From Brevundimonas sp. UBA7664 (lineage in GTDB: Bacteria > Pseudomonadota > Alphaproteobacteria > Caulobacterales > Caulobacteraceae), in NCBI RefSeq assembly GCF_002483305.1, contig NZ_DLHQ01000025.1:35189-99188 (forward strand): DNA of 64,000 nucleotides, given 5' to 3'. How positions within the stretch are numbered: the stretch's first letter is position 1; each line of letters begins with the position of its first letter. A program made the translations under genes and the position numbers. The notes beneath the pieces were generated by a model that had not been told where the DNA came from, did no database searches, and saw nothing but the letters and a program-made list of their open reading frames with translations. Below, one piece after another: positions 17,619 to 25,732 of the stretch.

Positions 17619-19241
17619 TCACACGCTCGGGCGCAAGCGCCGGAGCCGATGCCAGGGCGCCCCGGTCGCGAGTCCGGCCAGCACCACCAGCCAGAACAGC
17701 AGGTCGCCGACCCGCCCGTACAGGGTCACTTCGGTGGGCCGGGGCAGGCGGGCGTCGATCACCCCGCTCTCGCCCGGTTCCAGCCGCTGGTCCCCGATCA
17801 CACGGCCCCAGGGATCGATCATGGCCGACACCCCCGTCGGCGTGGAGCGCACGATCGGCAGACCCGTCTCGATGGCGCGATAGGAGGCCAGGTTCAGATG
17901 CTGGAGCGGACCGGAGCTGCGGCCGAACCAGGCGTCATTGGAGATGTTGACGATCCAGGCCGGCCGGCCGGCGGCGCCGGGCGTGAAGCTTGGATACAGA
18001 CTCTCGTAGCAGATCAACGGCTGGGCGCGCGGCGCGCCGGGAATGTCGATGGGCGCAGGACGGGGGCCGGCGCTGAAATCCGTCGGCATATGCGTCAGGC
18101 TGCGCACGCCCAGGGCCCCCAGCAGGTCGCCCGCCGGCAGATATTCGCCGAACGGCACCAGCCGGTATTTGTCATAGACGGCGGTGATGGCGAGCCCGTC
18201 GCCGCCCTGATCGGTCAGCACGAACAGGCTGTTGAAATAGCGCGCGCCCTCCGGCGCCGAGGGGTCGGGCAGGCCGCGCCCCAGTCCCATGATCAGGCTC
18301 TGGCCCGGCTGCACCGCGCGGGCGATGGCCGCGGCCTCCGGCGAGCCGGGGGCGAAGACCTGATTGGCCGAGGCCGGCAGCGCGCCCTCCGGCCAGATGA
18401 TCAGGTCCGGCGTGACCGCACCGGGCCGGGCGGTCAGATTGACGTAGCGGTCGACGATGCCGCGATAGGCCTCGGGCGTCCATTTGGACTCCTGGTCCAC
18501 ATCCGCCTGGACGATGCGCACCACGGTGTCGGTCAGCTCGAGCCGCGCCTGCGACAGGCGCACGGCGCCGCCGATCACCAATCCCGCGATGACCAGTGCG
18601 CCCAGCACGGCCGCCCCGACCCGGGCCTTGCGCGGTCCGGCGTTCAGCAGGGGGCCGAAGGCGGCCGCCGCCGCCACGGTGATAAAGCTGAGCCCATAGA
18701 CTCCGCCGATCGCCGCGAACTGGGACGCTGCCGACCCGGCCTTCCAGCTGGCCCCGGCCGGGTTCCACGGGAAGCCGGTCAGGACATGGCCGCGCAGCCA
18801 TTCCAGCAGACAGAACAGGGCGGCGAAGAACAGGACCCGCTTGACCCCGCCGGGCAGGAACCGGCGGTACAGGGCCGTCGCCGTCCCCCAGAACAGGCCA
18901 AGGCCGATGGGCAGCAAGGAGGCCGCGAACGGCGCCATCCAGGCCTGGGCGGGATTGACCAGAAACGCCTCGGCCACCCACCAGCAGCTTATGAAGAAGT
19001 AGGCGAAGCCGGCCAGCCAGCCCATCCAGAAGGCGCCGCGCACCGAGGTCGATCGCTCGGCGAGGAACATCAGCAGGGCGTAGCCGAGCAGGCCGGGGAG
19101 GAAGCCGAACGGAGGGTGGGCAACGGCCGCGCCCGCCCCGGCGGCCAGGGCCAGACCAATGCGGCCGAGGCGCAGGATCAGCCGCGCGCCCCGTCCGTCA
19201 TTGGGGCCGTCGTCGTCAAGCGTCGCCGTGAGCAGGTTCAT
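17619..19241 (-). CDS. lnt: Apolipoprotein N-acyltransferase
   Basis: A 540-residue inner-membrane enzyme that adds the third acyl chain to lipoproteins. The N-terminal half carries about six membrane segments; the C-terminal half is a periplasmic nitrilase-fold domain. The Glu-Lys-Cys triad is visible in IIWPEGALP, YDKYRLVPFGEYLP and LICYESLYP, and NISNDAWFG is the family signature. A last membrane helix (DLLFWLVVLAGLA) precedes a basic tail. The start is the ATG giving MNLLTATL, which overlaps ybeY by 26 bp. Longer in-frame starts lie inside ybeY. Confidence 0.96.
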   Translation of the reverse strand: MNLLTATLDDDGPNDGRGARLILRLGRIGLALAAGAGAAVAHPPFGFLPGLLGYALLMFLAERSTSVRGAFWMGWLAGFAYFFISCWWVAEAFLVNPAQAWMAPFAASLLPIGLGLFWGTATALYRRFLPGGVKRVLFFAALFCLLEWLRGHVLTGFPWNPAGASWKAGSAASQFAAIGGVYGLSFITVAAAAAFGPLLNAGPRKARVGAAVLGALVIAGLVIGGAVRLSQARLELTDTVVRIVQADVDQESKWTPEAYRGIVDRYVNLTARPGAVTPDLIIWPEGALPASANQVFAPGSPEAAAIARAVQPGQSLIMGLGRGLPDPSAPEGARYFNSLFVLTDQGGDGLAITAVYDKYRLVPFGEYLPAGDLLGALGVRSLTHMPTDFSAGPRPAPIDIPGAPRAQPLICYESLYPSFTPGAAGRPAWIVNISNDAWFGRSSGPLQHLNLASYRAIETGLPIVRSTPTGVSAMIDPWGRVIGDQRLEPGESGVIDARLPRPTEVTLYGRVGDLLFWLVVLAGLATGAPWHRLRRLRPSV

Positions 19242-19677
19242 TCGGCCTGTATGGGTCGGCGACGCCCAGGCTGGCAAGCAGGCTTCGCTCCTCGGCCTCC
19301 ATCGCCTCGGCCTCGGCCTCGTCGACATGGTCGCGGCCCAGCAGGTGCAGCACGCCGTGGACGGTCAGATGGGTCAGATGGTCGGACAGGGTCTTGCCCT
19401 GCGCCGCCGCCTCGGCCGCGCAGACGCCGAAGGCCAGCATCAGGTCGCCGAGATGCGGCGCGGCGCTTTCGGCGGCCGGGAAGGACAGGACATTGGTCGG
19501 CCCCTGCCGGTCGCGGAACCGCTGATTAAGCTCGCCGACCGCCGCGTCGTCGGTGAGCAATATGACCAGATCGCCCTCGATCGCCCCCAGCGCCGCCGCC
19601 GCCGCCCGTTCGACCACCGCCACGGCGTCCGGCAGGGCCGCCGTCCAGGCCGCGTCCTCGACCTCGACCTCGATCAT
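19216..19677 (-). CDS. ybeY: Endoribonuclease YbeY (rRNA maturation)
   Basis: A 153-residue zinc metalloendoribonuclease acting in 16S rRNA 3' processing and ribosome quality control. The H-x3-H-x5-H zinc site is in HGVLHLLGRDH. NQRFRDRQGPTNVLSFP is the family signature. The ATG overlaps the phoH TGA (ATGA). It lies in the conserved block phoH-ybeY-lnt with miaB upstream. Confidence 0.97.
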   Translation of the reverse strand: MIEVEVEDAAWTAALPDAVAVVERAAAAALGAIEGDLVILLTDDAAVGELNQRFRDRQGPTNVLSFPAAESAAPHLGDLMLAFGVCAAEAAAQGKTLSDHLTHLTVHGVLHLLGRDHVDEAEAEAMEAEERSLLASLGVADPYRPNEPAHGDA

Positions 19678-20669
19678 GCGTCGGGATCCTCAAGATCGGC
19701 GGCCGGGCGGCGGCTGGCGGAATCGGCGTCATAGGCGCGCACGATCCGCTCGACCATGGCGTGGCGGACCACGTCCTGGGCCTCGAACCGCTGCACCCCC
19801 ACCCCCTTCACATCCTCGAGGATGCGCAGGGCGTGTTTCAGGCCGGAGTCGCGCGGATTGAGCAGGTCGACCTGCGACGGGTCGCCCGTCACCACCATCC
19901 GCGCGCCCTCCCCCAGACGGGTCAGAACCATCTTCATCTGCAGCCGCGAGGTGTTCTGGGCCTCGTCGACGATGATGAAGGCGTGGGCCAGGGTGCGGCC
20001 GCGCATGAAGGCGATGGGCGCCGCCTCGATCTCGCCTTTGTCGCGCCGGCGGCGCACGTCGTCGGGACCGAGGATATCGTTCAGCGCCTCCCAGATCGGC
20101 GCCAGATAGGGATCGACCTTCTCGTTCAGATCGCCCGGCAGGAAGCCCAGCTTCTCGCCCGCCTCGACCGCCGGGCGGGTGATGACCAGACGGTCGACCT
20201 GTCCCCGCCGCAGCAGGGAGGCGCCGTAGGCCGCCGCCAGGAAGGTCTTGCCCGTGCCCGCCGGGCCGACGCCGAAGGTCAGCTCGCAGCGGCTGAGCAG
20301 CGACAGATAGTTGGCCTGGGCCGCCGTCTTGGGCGCGATCGCGCCGCGCCGTCCGACCGGCAGGGCGATGGCGTCGGGGGCCACGCTCCCCTGCCCCGCC
20401 CGCGGCTGGGCCACGGCGGCGCCCAGGGCGGTGCGGACATCGGCCTCGGTGATTTCGGCGCCGGTTTCGGCGCGGGTGATCAGGGTCTCAATGACCCGTT
20501 TGGCCTGGGCCCGGTCACGCGCCGAGCCGTTGATCGAGACACCCCCGCCGGGGGTCTCGACCAGCACCTTGAACCGGTCCTCGATCAGGGCGAGGTGGCG
20601 GCTGTTGGGACCGATGACGGCGCGCAGGGCGACGTCGCCGAGGGCCAGGAACTCACTCTCACGCGCCAT
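19674..20669 (-). CDS. PhoH family ATPase (YbeZ)
   Basis: A 331-residue cytoplasmic ATPase, partner of YbeY in ribosome/RNA metabolism. An N-terminal KH-like domain (GVSINGSARDRAQAKRVIETL, residues about 40-65) precedes the PhoH domain. That domain has Walker A GVGPAGTGKTFLAA, Walker B AFIIVDEAQNT and the switch RMVVTGDPSQVDL. The order miaB-phoH-ybeY-lnt on the minus strand is conserved in many Proteobacteria. Its start lies within the last 11 bp of miaB. Confidence 0.95.
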   Translation of the reverse strand: MARESEFLALGDVALRAVIGPNSRHLALIEDRFKVLVETPGGGVSINGSARDRAQAKRVIETLITRAETGAEITEADVRTALGAAVAQPRAGQGSVAPDAIALPVGRRGAIAPKTAAQANYLSLLSRCELTFGVGPAGTGKTFLAAAYGASLLRRGQVDRLVITRPAVEAGEKLGFLPGDLNEKVDPYLAPIWEALNDILGPDDVRRRRDKGEIEAAPIAFMRGRTLAHAFIIVDEAQNTSRLQMKMVLTRLGEGARMVVTGDPSQVDLLNPRDSGLKHALRILEDVKGVGVQRFEAQDVVRHAMVERIVRAYDADSASRRPAADLEDPDA

Positions 20670-22104
20670 GGATGCTCTCTTGCGCCCTACCGCTCGACGC
20701 GCGGCGTCTCGCTTCTTGAGGGCGGTCGGTTTCGGTCTGTCGGCCCTTCAGCGAATTCTGCTGGCCGTGTTCGATCTCGACCGGAACGATCCGGCCGATC
20801 AGATGATCCGCGTCGTCGACATGGACCGACTGCAGCCAGGGCGAACGGCCGATGGCCTGGGCGCCGTGACGGCCCTTCTTCTCGAGCAGGACGTCCATGG
20901 TTCGTCCGGTCATGGCGGCGTTGAATGCCGTCTGCTGCTCCCACAGAAGGGCCTGCAGCGCATGCAGCCGCTCCCGCGCCACAGCCTCGGGGACCTGCGC
21001 CCCCATGGTCGCCGCCGGCGTGCCGGGCCGGGGCGAATACATGAAGGAGAAGGCCGAGGCGTAGCCGACGCGCCGGACCAGATCCATCGTCTGTTCGAAG
21101 TCCGCGTCGGTCTCGCCGGGGAAGCCGACGATGAAATCCCCGGACAGGGCGATGTCGGGCCGCGCCGCGCGAACGCGGTCGATCAGGTCGAAATATTTCT
21201 GTCGCCCGTGCTTGCGGTTCATCGCCCGCAGGATGCTGTCCGATCCCGCCTGCACCGGCAGATGCAGCCAGGGCATCAGCGCCTCCAGCTCCCCATGGGC
21301 GGCGATCAGGTCGTCCGACATGTCGTTGGGGTGGCTGGTCGTATAGCGGATGCGGTCGATCCCCGGGATGTCGGCCAGGGCGTACGCCAGCCGCGCCAGG
21401 GTCGAGGGCGCGCCGTCGGCCCCCTCGCCGTCATAGGCGTTGACGTTCTGGCCCAGCAGGGTCACCTCGCGCACCCCCTGATCCGACAGCCGCCGCGCCT
21501 CGGCCAGAATGGCGGCGACCGGCCGCGACCACTCGGCCCCGCGCGTATAGGGCACGACGCAGAAGGTGCAGAATTTGTCGCATCCCTCCTGCACCGTCAG
21601 GAAGGCGGTCGGCCCATCGACGCCACGCGCCGCCGGCAAGGCGTCGAACTTGTCGACGGGGGCGAAATCCGCCCCGATCCGCTCGCCCCGCGCCCGCGCC
21701 GTGCGGGTCAGCAGTTCGGGCAACTGGTGATAGGCCTGCGGCCCGACGACCAGATCGACCGCCGGCTGCCGGCGCATGATCTCCTCGCCCTCGGCCTGGG
21801 CGACGCAACCGGCCACGGCGATAATCATCGGAGTCGTCGAATTCCTCGCCCGCGCGTCCTTCAATTCTCTCAGTTTGCCGAGCTCGGAATAGACCTTCTC
21901 GGCCGCCTTCTCGCGGATGTGGCAGGTGTTGAGGATGACGAAGTCGGCGCCCTCGGCCGTGTCGGTCGTGGCATAGCCCAGCGGGCGCAGCACATCGGCC
22001 ATGCGCTCGCTGTCATAGACGTTCATCTGGCAGCCGTAGGTCTTGATGAACAGCCGCTTGGGCGCGGCCGGTCCGTCCTGCGGCGGGGCGAGGGTTTCGG
22101 TCAT
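20659..22104 (-). CDS. miaB: tRNA-2-methylthio-N6-dimethylallyladenosine synthase MiaB
   Basis: A 481-residue radical-SAM methylthiotransferase modifying A37 of tRNAs. The N-terminal domain carries the auxiliary-cluster cysteines in YGCQMN, LNTCHIRE and VAGCVAQAEG. The radical-SAM cluster is CDKFCTFC, followed by VVPYTRG. The C-terminal TRAM domain is followed by about 20 residues (PQEARRRASSGRAQES...) encoded by a family C repeat, so the extreme C-terminus is probably not functional. It overlaps phoH by 11 bp. Confidence 0.97.
   Translation of the reverse strand: MTETLAPPQDGPAAPKRLFIKTYGCQMNVYDSERMADVLRPLGYATTDTAEGADFVILNTCHIREKAAEKVYSELGKLRELKDARARNSTTPMIIAVAGCVAQAEGEEIMRRQPAVDLVVGPQAYHQLPELLTRTARARGERIGADFAPVDKFDALPAARGVDGPTAFLTVQEGCDKFCTFCVVPYTRGAEWSRPVAAILAEARRLSDQGVREVTLLGQNVNAYDGEGADGAPSTLARLAYALADIPGIDRIRYTTSHPNDMSDDLIAAHGELEALMPWLHLPVQAGSDSILRAMNRKHGRQKYFDLIDRVRAARPDIALSGDFIVGFPGETDADFEQTMDLVRRVGYASAFSFMYSPRPGTPAATMGAQVPEAVARERLHALQALLWEQQTAFNAAMTGRTMDVLLEKKGRHGAQAIGRSPWLQSVHVDDADHLIGRIVPVEIEHGQQNSLKGRQTETDRPQEARRRASSGRAQESIHGA
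20682..20726 (+). repeat. Dispersed repeat family C copy inside the miaB 3' end
   Basis: Plus-strand sequence GCGCCCTACCGCTCGACGCG, GCGTCTCGCTTCTTGAGGGC matches the family C layout (GCGC-TA-CGCTCG...CGGTCGCTCGCTGTTTGAGCGC). It lies wholly within the minus-strand miaB reading frame and encodes its last residues. Confidence 0.55.
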
Positions 22105-22149
22105 GGACGGCGTGTTTAGCGCGCCGGGTTACGGCAGGCTACCGGAACT

Positions 22150-22202
22150 CCAGCCCCGGGCCGCGTCGGATCGAGGAGGCGGAGCCTCCTGACCGCGGCC
22201 CG
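22150..22202 (-). repeat. Dispersed hairpin repeat family B, copy 2
   Basis: GGGCCGCGTCGGATCG, inner stem AGGAGGC-GGA-GCCTCCT, GACCGCGGCCC. The inner stem differs from copy 1 but remains fully paired; the outer GGGCCGCG/CGCGGCCC-type blocks also pair. It ends 1 bp before the fur stop codon (minus strand). Confidence 0.7.
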
Positions 22203-22203
22203 A

Positions 22204-22686
22204 TCAAATATCGAGCTTGTCCGGATCGACCCGGTGGGCGTGGCGGGTGAAGATCAGGCCTTCCCGCTTGGACGGCTCCGCCCCCTCGATCGCCTTGCCG
22301 TAGAGCTCCAGCTTGTGGCCGATCAGTTCGAAGCCGAGGCGTTCGGCGATCTCGGTCTTCAGCCGCTCGATCTCGGCGTCGAAGAATTCGATGACCTCGC
22401 CCGTGCGGGTGTCAATCAGATGGTCGTGGTGGTCGTCGCCCGCCTCTTCATAGCGGCTGCGCCCATCGCCAAAGTCATGTTTTTCAACGACTCCGGCCTC
22501 CTCGAACAGGCGGACGGTGCGATAGACGGTGGCGATCGAGATGTGCGGATCGATGGCCGAGGCGCGGCGGTACAGTTCCTCGACGTCCGGATGGTCGTCC
22601 GCGCTGGACAGCACCCGGGCGATCACCCGCCGCTGCTCGGTCATGCGCATGCCGCGCTCAGCGCAGAGTTTTTCGATCCGGTCCAT
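22204..22686 (-). CDS. fur: Ferric uptake regulator family protein (Fur)
   Basis: A 160-residue metal-responsive repressor. The N-terminal winged helix shows RMTEQRRVIARVLSSADDHPDVEELYRRA and ISIATVYRTVRLFEEAGVV. The metal-binding region is RYEEAGDDHHDHLIDTRTGEVIEF. The structural-zinc CxxC pairs of many Fur proteins are absent, as in other alphaproteobacterial Fur. The length is slightly long, with a basic C-terminal tail (TRHAHRVDPDKLDI). Neighbouring rimI-tsaB are upstream on the same strand. Assignment to Fur rather than Mur or Irr is supported by the overall pattern but not certain. Confidence 0.88.
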   Translation of the reverse strand: MDRIEKLCAERGMRMTEQRRVIARVLSSADDHPDVEELYRRASAIDPHISIATVYRTVRLFEEAGVVEKHDFGDGRSRYEEAGDDHHDHLIDTRTGEVIEFFDAEIERLKTEIAERLGFELIGHKLELYGKAIEGAEPSKREGLIFTRHAHRVDPDKLDI

Positions 22687-22714
22687 GGCGGGCAGGATAG
22701 GCGGGCCGCCCGCG

Positions 22715-23149
22715 CTAGGGAAGCGGGGCCGTCAAGTTTAGGGCCAGTATCAGCGCGTCCTGCCGGCCGCCGTCGGGGCGGGCGTAATAGCCGGGTCGCC
22801 GGCCGGCCTCGGCGAAGCCCGCGCGGGCGTAGAGGGCGCGGGCGGGGGCGTTGTCATCGGCCACTTCGAGGAACAGTTGGGTCGCGCCGCGCGCCGCCGC
22901 CGCCGCCGCGCCCTGCTTGACCAGCCCGGCGCCCAGACCCGACCGCCGCGCCGCTGGACGCACGGCCAGGGTCAGGATCTCGGCCTCGTCGGCGACGGCC
23001 CGCAGCAGGATGAAGCCGTCCCGCGCCTCGAGCACGAAGACGCCCGTCTGCGCCAGCAGGGCCTCGAACGCGGCGGCGTCCCAAGGCGCGGGAAAGGCAG
23101 CGGCGTGAATCTCCGCGAGGCGCGCCGCCGTCTCGGCGCTCCGGCTCAT
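22715..23149 (-). CDS. rimI: Ribosomal-protein-alanine N-acetyltransferase RimI-like (GNAT)
   Basis: A 144-residue GNAT-fold acetyltransferase. The acetyl-CoA pyrophosphate loop is RRSGLGAGLV, after ILTLAVRP on beta-4. LFLEVADDNAPARALYARAGFAEAGRRPGYY matches the RimI signature (E-V-x-x-x-N-x-x-A-x-x-L-Y). The start codon overlaps the tsaB stop by 4 bp, and the tsaB-rimI pairing supports the assignment. It may acetylate the N-terminal alanine of ribosomal protein S18. Confidence 0.88.
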   Translation of the reverse strand: MSRSAETAARLAEIHAAAFPAPWDAAAFEALLAQTGVFVLEARDGFILLRAVADEAEILTLAVRPAARRSGLGAGLVKQGAAAAAARGATQLFLEVADDNAPARALYARAGFAEAGRRPGYYARPDGGRQDALILALNLTAPLP

Positions 23150-23826
23150 GGCGCCGGCGTCCGGGCCTGGCCCGGAAGCCGGGTGGGCGGTGTCGCATCG
23201 GGCGCGCGCAGATACAGGGGGGTCGGCCGGGCGAAGGCCGGATCGGCCGCCGCCGCCAGCCGGGCCAGGGCCCCAGGCTCCGGCCCGTCGAGGAGGCGGA
23301 GGATCATGTCGGGCGCGAGTCCGGTGAACAGCGCCGCGCCGGACCCGACCAGCACAGCACCGGACCCGAGGCGTTCAATCCGGCCAGCCGCCGCTTCGAG
23401 CGTCAGGGCCTCGGCGGGGCCTTCGGGGCCGCCGTCGCGCCAGAAGCGGGCATAGACCTGGCCGCGGCGGGCGTCGATCAGGGCCGCGACCGCCGGAGCC
23501 TCGCCCGCCGAGGCCGCGAGGGCGTCGAGCGCCGAAATCCCGACCACCGGCCGACCGAGCGCCGCCGCCAGCCCCTGGGCGAAGGCCAGGCCGACCCGCA
23601 GGCCGGTGAACGACCCCGGCCCGACCGTGACGCCGATCCGGTCCAGGTCCGCGAAGGCCACGCCCGCCTCCGCCGCCGCGTCCCGGGCGAAGCCGGCGAT
23701 GCGTTCGGAATGGCCCTTGACCATCGGTTCCGACCGCAAGCCCAGTTGGCGTGCGTCAGCGCCGTCGACCGCGAACACGCCGGCGGTGCACAGGCCCAGG
23801 GCCGTATCGACGATCATCAACCTCAT
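23146..23826 (-). CDS. tsaB: tRNA threonylcarbamoyladenosine biosynthesis protein TsaB
   Basis: A 226-residue ASKHA-fold protein that partners TsaD and TsaE in t6A37 synthesis. MIVDTALGLCTAGVF at the N-terminus and GVTVGPGSFTGLRVGLAFAQGLA are the TsaB hallmark. ALIDARRGQVYARFW follows. It is in an operon with rimI (4-bp overlap). Confidence 0.95.
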   Translation of the reverse strand: MRLMIVDTALGLCTAGVFAVDGADARQLGLRSEPMVKGHSERIAGFARDAAAEAGVAFADLDRIGVTVGPGSFTGLRVGLAFAQGLAAALGRPVVGISALDALAASAGEAPAVAALIDARRGQVYARFWRDGGPEGPAEALTLEAAAGRIERLGSGAVLVGSGAALFTGLAPDMILRLLDGPEPGALARLAAAADPAFARPTPLYLRAPDATPPTRLPGQARTPAP

Positions 23827-23851
23827 GACGTCGCGCCGGGGCTGCGAACCC

Positions 23852-24241
23852 TCAGTCGTCCCGCGCCAGCGCCCGTACGATGCGGGCCACCGCCCTGCGG
23901 ATGTCGCGATCCTCGATCAAGGGAAAGCCCGCCGCGACGCTGCGTCCATCGGTGGTCGCGGTGATGAACCGCATCTGCTCCCACCCGTCGTCGCCCGTGC
24001 CGCGCGCTGTCTCGACCGGCGGGAAGAAGGTCTCCACCGAGGTTCCCAACACCGTGGCGGCGCGATGCAGCCGCGAAGCCGAAATGCGGTTCTGGCCGGT
24101 CTCGTATTTCTGCACCTGCTGGAAGCTGATCCCCAGTTGCTGGGCGAGGGCGCTTTGCGACAGGCCGAGGGCCGATCGCCTCAGCCCGATCCGCGCGCCG
24201 ACATAGACGTCGACTTCGTCCCGTCCGCCGATTCTGGCCAT
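23852..24241 (-). CDS. XRE family transcriptional regulator
   Basis: A 129-residue regulator with a Cro/CI-type HTH at about residues 15-70: RIGLRRSALGLSQSALAQQLG, ISFQQVQKYETGQNRISASRLHRAATVLG. The C-terminal half (FFPPVETARG...RDIRRAVARIVRALARDD) has no recognised domain. It is closely similar in its HTH to the regulator at 17040-17456 (both have FQQ-(I/V)-QKYE-G-NRISAS), so they are probably paralogues. The upstream gap of 73 bp contains inverted TTCGTTTC motifs shared with the next XRE gene. Confidence 0.87.
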   Translation of the reverse strand: MARIGGRDEVDVYVGARIGLRRSALGLSQSALAQQLGISFQQVQKYETGQNRISASRLHRAATVLGTSVETFFPPVETARGTGDDGWEQMRFITATTDGRSVAAGFPLIEDRDIRRAVARIVRALARDD

Positions 24242-24274
24242 GGCCGTCCGCTCCGTCCCTTGCGAGAACGAACT

Positions 24275-24314
24275 GTTTCATGGAAACGAAATCGTTGCAA
24301 TAAATTCGTTTCAT
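24275..24314. promoter_or_regulatory. Operator-like inverted repeats between the two XRE genes
   Basis: GTTTC-ATG-GAAAC at 24275-24287 is a perfect inverted repeat. GAAACGAA at 24283-24290 is inverted against TTCGTTTC at 24305-24312 with 14 bp between. TTCGTTTC recurs at 24933-24940, upstream of the second XRE gene. The region is markedly more AT-rich than its surroundings. An operator role is inferred from position and symmetry. Confidence 0.5.
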
Positions 24315-24890
24315 TCAGAGCTCCAGCCGGGCCACGACGGCGGACACGGCGCGGGTGTCCGAGCGCGCGATCCGCGCCCGCGCCATCAGACCGCCCGGGC
24401 CGCCGCGCACGGTCAGGGCGTCGGCGTCCGCGCCGTCATAGAGTCGGACCTGGATCTCGCCATTCGCCATCTCGATCACGCAACCCTGATCGCGCCGTGG
24501 CCAGCGGCCCGGCTCATACTCCACCACCACGCCCGAGGCGGCCCAGGGCGCGAGGTCGTCATTGGACAGTTGCAGCCGGCGGGTCCCTGTTTTCCCGGGA
24601 AGCGCGGGCGCATGAACGAAGGCGCGGCCTTCGCTGGCCATCCCGGGCGCGGCGGCACCCTGATGCAGCAACAGGTCCTCCGGCGTGGCGTCCAGCGCGG
24701 CGGTCAGCCGGCGCTGGACGTCGGGGCGGTACAGGCCCGAGCGTTTGCCGGTTTCATACAGACCCCACCCCTGGCTGGTCATGCCCGCCCTGCGGCCGGC
24801 CTCGGCCTGGCTCAGGGCGCGGCCCCGGCGCAGCGCCGCGAGGGCCTCGCCGAGACGTCGGGCGTCGCTGTCGCTCTGGAAACGGGGCAT
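24315..24890 (-). CDS. XRE family regulator with S24/LexA-like C-terminal region
   Basis: A 191-residue regulator starting at ATG 24890 (a TTG at 24908 is an alternative). The HTH covers about residues 8-62: LGEALAALRRGRALSQAEAGRRAGMTSQGWGLYETGKRSGL. The C-terminal half (LSNDDLAPWAASGVVVEYEPGRWPRRDQGCVIEMANGEIQVRLYDG) resembles the beta-rich domain of S24-type repressors, with D-x-V-x-x-x-P...G-x-x-x-V. I see no clear Ser-Lys dyad, so self-cleavage is doubtful. Such regulators occur in phages, but no phage genes flank it. Confidence 0.78.
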   Translation of the reverse strand: MPRFQSDSDARRLGEALAALRRGRALSQAEAGRRAGMTSQGWGLYETGKRSGLYRPDVQRRLTAALDATPEDLLLHQGAAAPGMASEGRAFVHAPALPGKTGTRRLQLSNDDLAPWAASGVVVEYEPGRWPRRDQGCVIEMANGEIQVRLYDGADADALTVRGGPGGLMARARIARSDTRAVSAVVARLEL

Positions 24891-24932
24891 GGACGGATGA
24901 TGGCGCAATCGGCCCCCGGACGCGAGGACAGA

Positions 24933-24940
24933 TTCGTTTC
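24933..24940. promoter_or_regulatory. TTCGTTTC motif upstream of the second XRE gene
   Basis: A single TTCGTTTC, 43 bp upstream of ATG 24890, within ATTCGTTTCA. It is identical to the motif at 24305-24312 upstream of the neighbouring XRE gene. Candidate shared operator. Confidence 0.35.
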
Positions 24941-24950
24941 AGTTTGTTTG

Positions 24951-25042
24951 GGCGCTACCGCTCGCCGCGCGGCGGCTCGCTGTTTGAGCGCTGGCTCTCG
25001 GCGCTCAAGCAGCAAGCGACCGCGTCGCGAGCGTTAGCGCGC
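24951..25042. repeat. Dispersed repeat family C, inverted pair
   Basis: The left arm (24951-24992, GCGCTACCGCTCGCCGCGCG...GCTGTTTGAGCGC) and right arm (25001-25042, GGCGCTCAAGCAGCAAGCGA...GCGTTAGCGC) are head-to-head copies, forming a long imperfect palindrome of about 90 bp. The right arm ends 7 bp from the nfu stop, in the usual orientation. Confidence 0.65.
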
Positions 25043-25049
25043 CAACCCC

Positions 25050-25607
25050 TCAGATCACCTGTTCGACGCGGGTCACTTCCGGAATGTAGTGTTTCATCAT
25101 CTGCTCGACCCCGGACTTCAGGGTGGCGGTCGACGAGGGGCAGCCGGCGCAGGCGCCGCGCATCCGCAGGGTGAGGACGCCCGTCTCCTCGTCGAAGGCG
25201 TCGAACAGGATGTCGCCTCCGTCCTGGGCCACGGCGGGGCGGACCCGGCTGTCGAGCAGTTGTTTGATCTCGGCCACGACCTCGGAGTCCTCGTCGCCTC
25301 CGGCGTCGTCGACCGTCGTCCCCTCGCGCATCAGCGGCGCGCCCGAGACGAAATGATCCATGATCGCCGCGAGGATGGGGGCCTTCATCGCGGTCCAGTC
25401 CGGGCCGTCGGGGCCACGGGTGACGGAGACGTAGTCATAGCCGAAGAAGACCCCGGTCACGCCGTCCAGCTGGAACAGGGCCTCGGCCAGGGGCGATGCG
25501 GCAGCCTCGTCCCGGTTCACGAAGTCCCGCGGATCGGAAGCGACATCCCGTCCGGGCAGGAATTTCAGCGCATTGGGATTGGGGGTGGCTTCGGTCTGGA
25601 TGAACAT
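25050..25607 (-). CDS. NifU family iron-sulfur scaffold/carrier protein
   Basis: A 185-residue Fe-S cluster carrier. The N-terminal Nfu domain begins MFIQTEATPNPNALKFLPG and contains FQLDGVTGVFFGYDYVSVT. The C-terminal NifU domain (about residues 112-180) has PAVAQDGGDILF and the cluster-binding CxxC in GACAGCPSS. This two-domain layout matches eukaryotic NFU1 and its alphaproteobacterial relatives. It is flanked on both sides by family C repeats. Confidence 0.93.
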   Translation of the reverse strand: MFIQTEATPNPNALKFLPGRDVASDPRDFVNRDEAAASPLAEALFQLDGVTGVFFGYDYVSVTRGPDGPDWTAMKAPILAAIMDHFVSGAPLMREGTTVDDAGGDEDSEVVAEIKQLLDSRVRPAVAQDGGDILFDAFDEETGVLTLRMRGACAGCPSSTATLKSGVEQMMKHYIPEVTRVEQVI

Positions 25608-25679
25608 GGCGCGTAAGTGCGCTCCGCGGGCGGCCGGTTCAAGAGCGACTCCCTGACGCGTGGTCTTCCGCTGCGCACC

Positions 25680-25728
25680 CTAACGCGCTCAAACAGCGAG
25701 CGACCGCGTCGCGAGCGATAGCGCCCCT
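25680..25728 (-). repeat. Dispersed repeat family C, downstream of the universal stress gene
   Basis: Minus-strand sequence GGGGCGCTATCGCTCGCGAC, GCGGTCGCTCGCTGTTTGAG, CGCG. It begins 4 bp past the stop of the minus-strand gene at 25733-26203 and is nearly identical to the right arm at 25001-25042. Confidence 0.7.
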
Positions 25729-25732
25729 CGCG

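Noticed and set aside
17649..19529. Open frame of 626 codons opposite lnt
   Set aside because: Gln/Arg/Gly-rich antisense frame with no motif, covering a well-supported acyltransferase gene.
24315..24890. Prophage remnant around the S24-like XRE gene
   Set aside because: Flanking genes (tsaB, nfu) are core housekeeping genes and there is no integrase, att-like repeat or other phage gene.
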